Assembly: GCA_937921835.1 (NCBI GenBank)
Contig: CAKZVG010000310.1
Location: forward strand, 1 to 9,416
DNA from: an uncultured Bryobacteraceae bacterium
GTDB taxonomy: Bacteria; Acidobacteriota; Terriglobia; Bryobacterales; Bryobacteraceae
Length of the DNA: 9,416 bases
Direction of reading: 5' to 3'
Shown here: piece after piece, positions 6,944 through 9,416 of the stretch
Layout of the letters: every line of letters begins with the position of its first letter
How positions within the stretch are numbered: the first letter of the stretch is position 1
The notes under the pieces: generated by a model
The model's input: the letters and a program-made list of their open reading frames with translations, nothing else
What the model was told of the DNA's origin: nothing
Databases searched by the model: none
Position numbers and translations under genes: made by a program

Positions 6944-7156
6944 ATGGCCAGCCTGACTTGGGACAAAGCCGAGGAGATCGGCATCGAACTGTACGAGAGG
7001 TATCCCGGCGTGGATCCCCTCAAGGTACGCTTCACCGACCTGCACCGCTGGGTCACCGAACTGGAGGACTTCGAGGACGACCCCGCGGCGTCGAACGAAG
7101 CCAAGCTCGAGGCCATCCAAATGGCCTGGTACGAGGAGTGGCAGGACAACCAGTGA
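6944..7156 (+). CDS. iscX: IscX, small acidic Fe-S assembly protein
   Basis: A 70-residue acidic protein of the IscX/YfhJ family, which in E. coli binds IscS and iron and modulates desulfurase activity in an iron-dependent way. The conserved pattern is clear: LTWDKAEEIGIELYERYPGV, VRFTDLHRWVTEL and EDFEDDPAASNEAKLEAI, ending in WYEEW. The clustered Asp and Glu residues on the winged-helix-like fold are the proposed iron ligands. The start at ATG 6944 follows a good GGAGG site (6931-6935). A TTG at 6923 is in frame but would place the start before that site and add seven non-conserved residues. It lies at the end of the isc operon with no ferredoxin between it and hscA, and is followed after 30 bases by the pterin dehydratase gene. 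Confidence 0.95.
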   Translation: MASLTWDKAEEIGIELYERYPGVDPLKVRFTDLHRWVTELEDFEDDPAASNEAKLEAIQMAWYEEWQDNQ

Positions 7157-7165
7157 CCCCCCCCC
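7157..7165 (+). repeat. Nine-C homopolymer after iscX
   Basis: Nine consecutive C residues immediately follow the iscX stop codon. The tract is noncoding, so length change would not shift a reading frame, though it could alter spacing in the iscX-phhB gap. Such tracts are also prone to sequencing error. Confidence 0.6.
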
Positions 7166-7186
7166 GGCGCGCTACCATGAAGGCAT

Positions 7187-7480
7187 ATGGCAACCAGACT
7201 CAGCGATGCCGAGGTGCGCGCCGCGCTTGAGGGGCTCCCCGGCTGGTCCCTGCTCAACGGAAAACTGCACCGGGAATACCAGTTCCCGGACTTTGTCCAC
7301 GCTTTCGGCTTTATGGCCGCTTCGGCCGTGGCCATCGAGGCCATGGGCCATCACCCGGAGTGGTTCAACGTTTACAACCGGGTAGTGGTGGATCTCACCA
7401 CGCACGACGCCGGCGGCGTCACCTCCCGGGACGTGGAACTGGCGCGGTTGCTCGACAGGTTCGCCGGCAAACTGCAATGA
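7187..7480 (+). CDS. phhB: Pterin-4a-carbinolamine dehydratase
   Basis: A 97-residue PCD/DCoH-family enzyme that dehydrates 4a-hydroxytetrahydropterin, recycling the pterin cofactor of aromatic amino acid hydroxylases; some bacterial members have been linked to other pterin pathways. The signature is clear: EAMGHHPEWFNVYNRVVVDLTTHD, with His55-His56-Pro57 and His73 as the conserved catalytic/pterin-binding residues, then AGGVTSRDVELA. The length is normal for the family. A short GAAGG (7179-7183) lies close to the ATG. No phenylalanine hydroxylase gene is in the window. It follows iscX by 30 bases on the same strand and its stop overlaps the next start (ATGA, 7477-7480), so it is probably co-transcribed with both. 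The symbol follows the usual bacterial name; the physiological partner is unknown here. Confidence 0.92.
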   Translation: MATRLSDAEVRAALEGLPGWSLLNGKLHREYQFPDFVHAFGFMAASAVAIEAMGHHPEWFNVYNRVVVDLTTHDAGGVTSRDVELARLLDRFAGKLQ

Positions 7481-9416
7481 GGCGCCGCGCGGGCATTCTG
7501 TGCGCCGCCGCGGCGCTCGGCGCGGGAACGGCCCTTGCGGCGGCCTTCCCCGCCTCCGCCCATCTGGACGAAATCATCGCGCAGGCCATCAAGGAGGACC
7601 GCATCCCGGGCGCGGTCCTGCTGGTAGGACACCAGGGCAAGACCGTCCACCGCAAGGCCTACGGCAACCGGTCGCTTGTGCCGCGCCGCGCGCCGATGAC
7701 GCTCGACACCATCTTCGACGCCGCCTCGCTCACTAAGGTGGTGGCCGCCACGCCTTCGATCATGCTGCTGTTCGAGCGGGGAAAACTGCGCCTGAACGAC
7801 CGCGTCACCGAGTACCTGCCAACGTTTCAGGGCGGCAAAAGCGACATCACCGTGCGCCACCTTCTCACCCACTTCTCCGGCTTGCGTCCGGACGTCGACC
7901 TCAAGCCGGCCTGGAGCGGTTACGAGACCGGCATCCGGCTGGCGCTGGCCGACAAGCCCGTCGCCGAGCCCGGCACGCGCTTCATCTACAGCGACATCAA
8001 CTTCATTCTGCTGGGCGAAATCGTGCGGAAATTGAGCGGCGCGCCGCTGGACGAATACGCCCGCCGCAACATCTTCCTGCCGCTGGAGATGAAGGATACG
8101 ATGTTCCGCCCGCCCGCCTCGCTGCGACCGCGCATCGCGCCCACCGAAATCCTGCCCGGCTCGAAGCTTCCGCTGCACGGTGTGGTCCACGACCCCACCA
8201 CCCGCTTCATGGGCGGCGTGGCCGGACACGCGGGGCTGTTCACCACCGCCTCCGATCTGGCGCGCTTCGCCGAAATGATGCTCGGCCTGGGACAACGCGG
8301 AGGCGTGCGCCTGTTTCAGCCCGCCACCGTGCGGAAGTTCACCACCCCGCAGAGCCCTGCTTCGCAGCCCATTCTGCGCGGCCTGGGATGGGACCTGGAT
8401 TCGCCGTTCTCCGGCAATCGCGGCGAGCTTTTCCCCATCGGCTCCTACGGGCACACCGGCTTCACCGGCACCTCGCTCTGGATCGACCCCGAATCCCAGA
8501 CCTATGTGATCCTGCTGGCCAACAGCGTCCACCCGCGCGTCCGCCCGGCCATCACCTCGCTGCGCTCCCGGGTGGCGACCGTGGTGGCCGCTGCCGCGGG
8601 CATCGACGGCCAGCGCGTTGTCCTGACCGGTTACAACGAAACCCTCGCCGGCGCCCCGCGCCGCGCCGTGGGGCGCAACGCCAACGTGCTCACCGGCCTG
8701 GACGTGCTGGCCGCGGACGGCTTCAAGCCGCTGGCCGGCAAGCGCACCGGACTCATCACCAACCACACCGGCGTGACGCGCGACGGCCGCCGGAACCTCG
8801 ACGCCATGCTCCAGGCGGGCGTCAAGGTCACGGCCCTTTTCTCTCCCGAACACGGCATCGCCGGCCGCGAGGACGCCCCGGACATCGCGCACTCGCGGGA
8901 CGAGGCCACCGGCGTGCCGATTTACAGCCTCTACCGGGGCGAGAAGCGCCGGCCCGATCCGGAGATGCTGCGCGGCCTGGACGCCCTGGTCTTCGACATC
9001 CAGGATGCCGGCGCCCGCTTCTACACCTACATCTGCACCATGAAGAACGCCCTGGAGGAGGCGGCGCGGCTGCGCCTGCCGTTCTATGTGCTGGACCGTC
9101 CCAATCCCATCAACGGCGCCGCCATCGAGGGACCGATGCTCGATGCCGCTCTCCGCTCCTTCGTGGGCTGCGTCAACGTGCCGCTGCGCCACGGCATGAC
9201 GGCCGGCGAACTGGCCCGGATGATCGACGCCGAAGAGAAACTCGGCGCCGATCTGCGCGTCGTGGCCATGCGGAACTGGGAACGCGGGGACTGGTTTGAT
9301 TCCACCGGCCTGACCTGGATTGATCCTTCACCCAACATGCGCAGCCTGAACGCGGCGCTACTTTATCCGGGGGTGGCGATGCTCGAATACTCGCCAAACT
9401 ACTCGGTTGGACGGGG
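7477..9416 (+). CDS. Secreted fusion: beta-lactamase-fold serine hydrolase + NamZ (DUF1343, GH171) exo-N-acetylmuramidase, 3' truncated
   Basis: An open frame of 646 codons runs off the window end. Residues 1-28 look like a Sec signal peptide: Arg-rich start MRRR, an Ala/Leu/Gly-rich core, and cleavage likely after PASA. Residues about 30-375 form a class C beta-lactamase/penicillin-binding hydrolase domain with S84-L-T-K87 (SxxK nucleophile and general base), Y171-S-D (YxN-like, with Asp in place of Asn) and H326-T-G (KTG-like). From about 403 the protein matches DUF1343/NamZ, with GLDVLAADGFKPLAGKRTGLITNHTG, ALFSPEHGIAGRE, DALVFDIQDAGARFYTYI, YVLDRPNPINGAAIEGP and TWIDPSPNMRSL. NamZ of Bacillus subtilis removes non-reducing-end MurNAc, and its gene neighbours a beta-lactamase-like amiE. 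The expected combined role is periplasmic peptidoglycan-fragment turnover. The start overlaps the phhB stop (ATGA). The C-terminal end of the NamZ domain is outside the window. Confidence 0.9.
   Translation, partial: MRRRAGILCAAAALGAGTALAAAFPASAHLDEIIAQAIKEDRIPGAVLLVGHQGKTVHRKAYGNRSLVPRRAPMTLDTIFDAASLTKVVAATPSIMLLFERGKLRLNDRVTEYLPTFQGGKSDITVRHLLTHFSGLRPDVDLKPAWSGYETGIRLALADKPVAEPGTRFIYSDINFILLGEIVRKLSGAPLDEYARRNIFLPLEMKDTMFRPPASLRPRIAPTEILPGSKLPLHGVVHDPTTRFMGGVAGHAGLFTTASDLARFAEMMLGLGQRGGVRLFQPATVRKFTTPQSPASQPILRGLGWDLDSPFSGNRGELFPIGSYGHTGFTGTSLWIDPESQTYVILLANSVHPRVRPAITSLRSRVATVVAAAAGIDGQRVVLTGYNETLAGAPRRAVGRNANVLTGLDVLAADGFKPLAGKRTGLITNHTGVTRDGRRNLDAMLQAGVKVTALFSPEHGIAGREDAPDIAHSRDEATGVPIYSLYRGEKRRPDPEMLRGLDALVFDIQDAGARFYTYICTMKNALEEAARLRLPFYVLDRPNPINGAAIEGPMLDAALRSFVGCVNVPLRHGMTAGELARMIDAEEKLGADLRVVAMRNWERGDWFDSTGLTWIDPSPNMRSLNAALLYPGVAMLEYSPNYSVGR

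Noticed and set aside
6885..6956. 23-codon small frame (ATG 6885) preceded by AGGAGG and spanning the palindrome, as a possible leader peptide for iscX
   Set aside because: The AGGAGG is only two bases from the ATG, too close for efficient initiation. The peptide is Arg-rich with no attenuation-type codon run, and it overlaps the iscX start out of frame.
7157..7165. C9 tract as a phase-variation switch
   Set aside because: It lies after a stop codon and before the next ribosome site, outside any promoter seen, so length change would not turn a gene on or off in an obvious way.
7372..9192. 606-codon open frame on the minus strand, antisense to the hydrolase-NamZ gene
   Set aside because: Same compositional artefact; the + strand frame has clear catalytic motifs in two known domains.

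Overview
The window is a GC-rich, densely coding bacterial segment. Its core is a complete ISC-type iron-sulfur cluster assembly operon on the + strand: iscR-iscS-iscU-iscA-hscB-hscA-iscX. This is the Escherichia coli gene order with the ferredoxin gene missing. The protein families on both sides (the apparent tail of a sulfatase, an FRG-domain protein, and a beta-lactamase/NamZ fusion) and the base composition suggest a soil-type Acidobacteriota such as the Solibacter/Bryobacter group. That assignment is inference from gene content; no 16S or other marker is present.

Layout. Bases 1-137 hold the C-terminal end of a probable sulfatase. A small unrecognised 88-residue protein follows at 241-507. 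An FRG-domain protein lies on the minus strand (1642-581), convergent with the small gene and divergent from the ISC operon. The divergent intergenic region (1643-1829) carries a good sigma-70-like promoter for iscR. Directly after its -10 box is a 29-bp imperfect palindrome whose centre matches the E. coli IscR type 1 operator, which predicts autoregulation. The ISC genes then run from 1830 to 7156 with short gaps or overlaps. Three of the gaps contain GC-rich stem-loops. The operon appears to continue into a pterin-4a-carbinolamine dehydratase (7187-7480), whose stop codon overlaps the start of a large secreted fusion protein. That protein has an N-terminal beta-lactamase-fold serine hydrolase and a C-terminal DUF1343/NamZ (GH171) domain, and it is cut by the window end.

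How the genes work together. IscS (cysteine desulfurase) supplies sulfur to the scaffold IscU. IscA is an A-type carrier. HscB (J-protein) and HscA (Hsp70) act on IscU through its LPPVK motif, which is intact here. IscX is the small acidic iron-binding modulator of IscS. IscR is expected to sense cluster status and repress the operon. Points of note are the tetracysteine zinc-finger-like N-terminus on HscB (as in eukaryotic HSC20), the absence of fdx, and an IscR Cys pattern that lacks the E. coli His ligand but has the Asp used by NsrR. I see no rRNA, tRNA, CRISPR array, insertion sequence or defence island, and nothing that amounts to a clearly new system. The most useful leads are regulatory (the operator and inter-gene hairpins) and architectural (HscB and the hydrolase-NamZ fusion).
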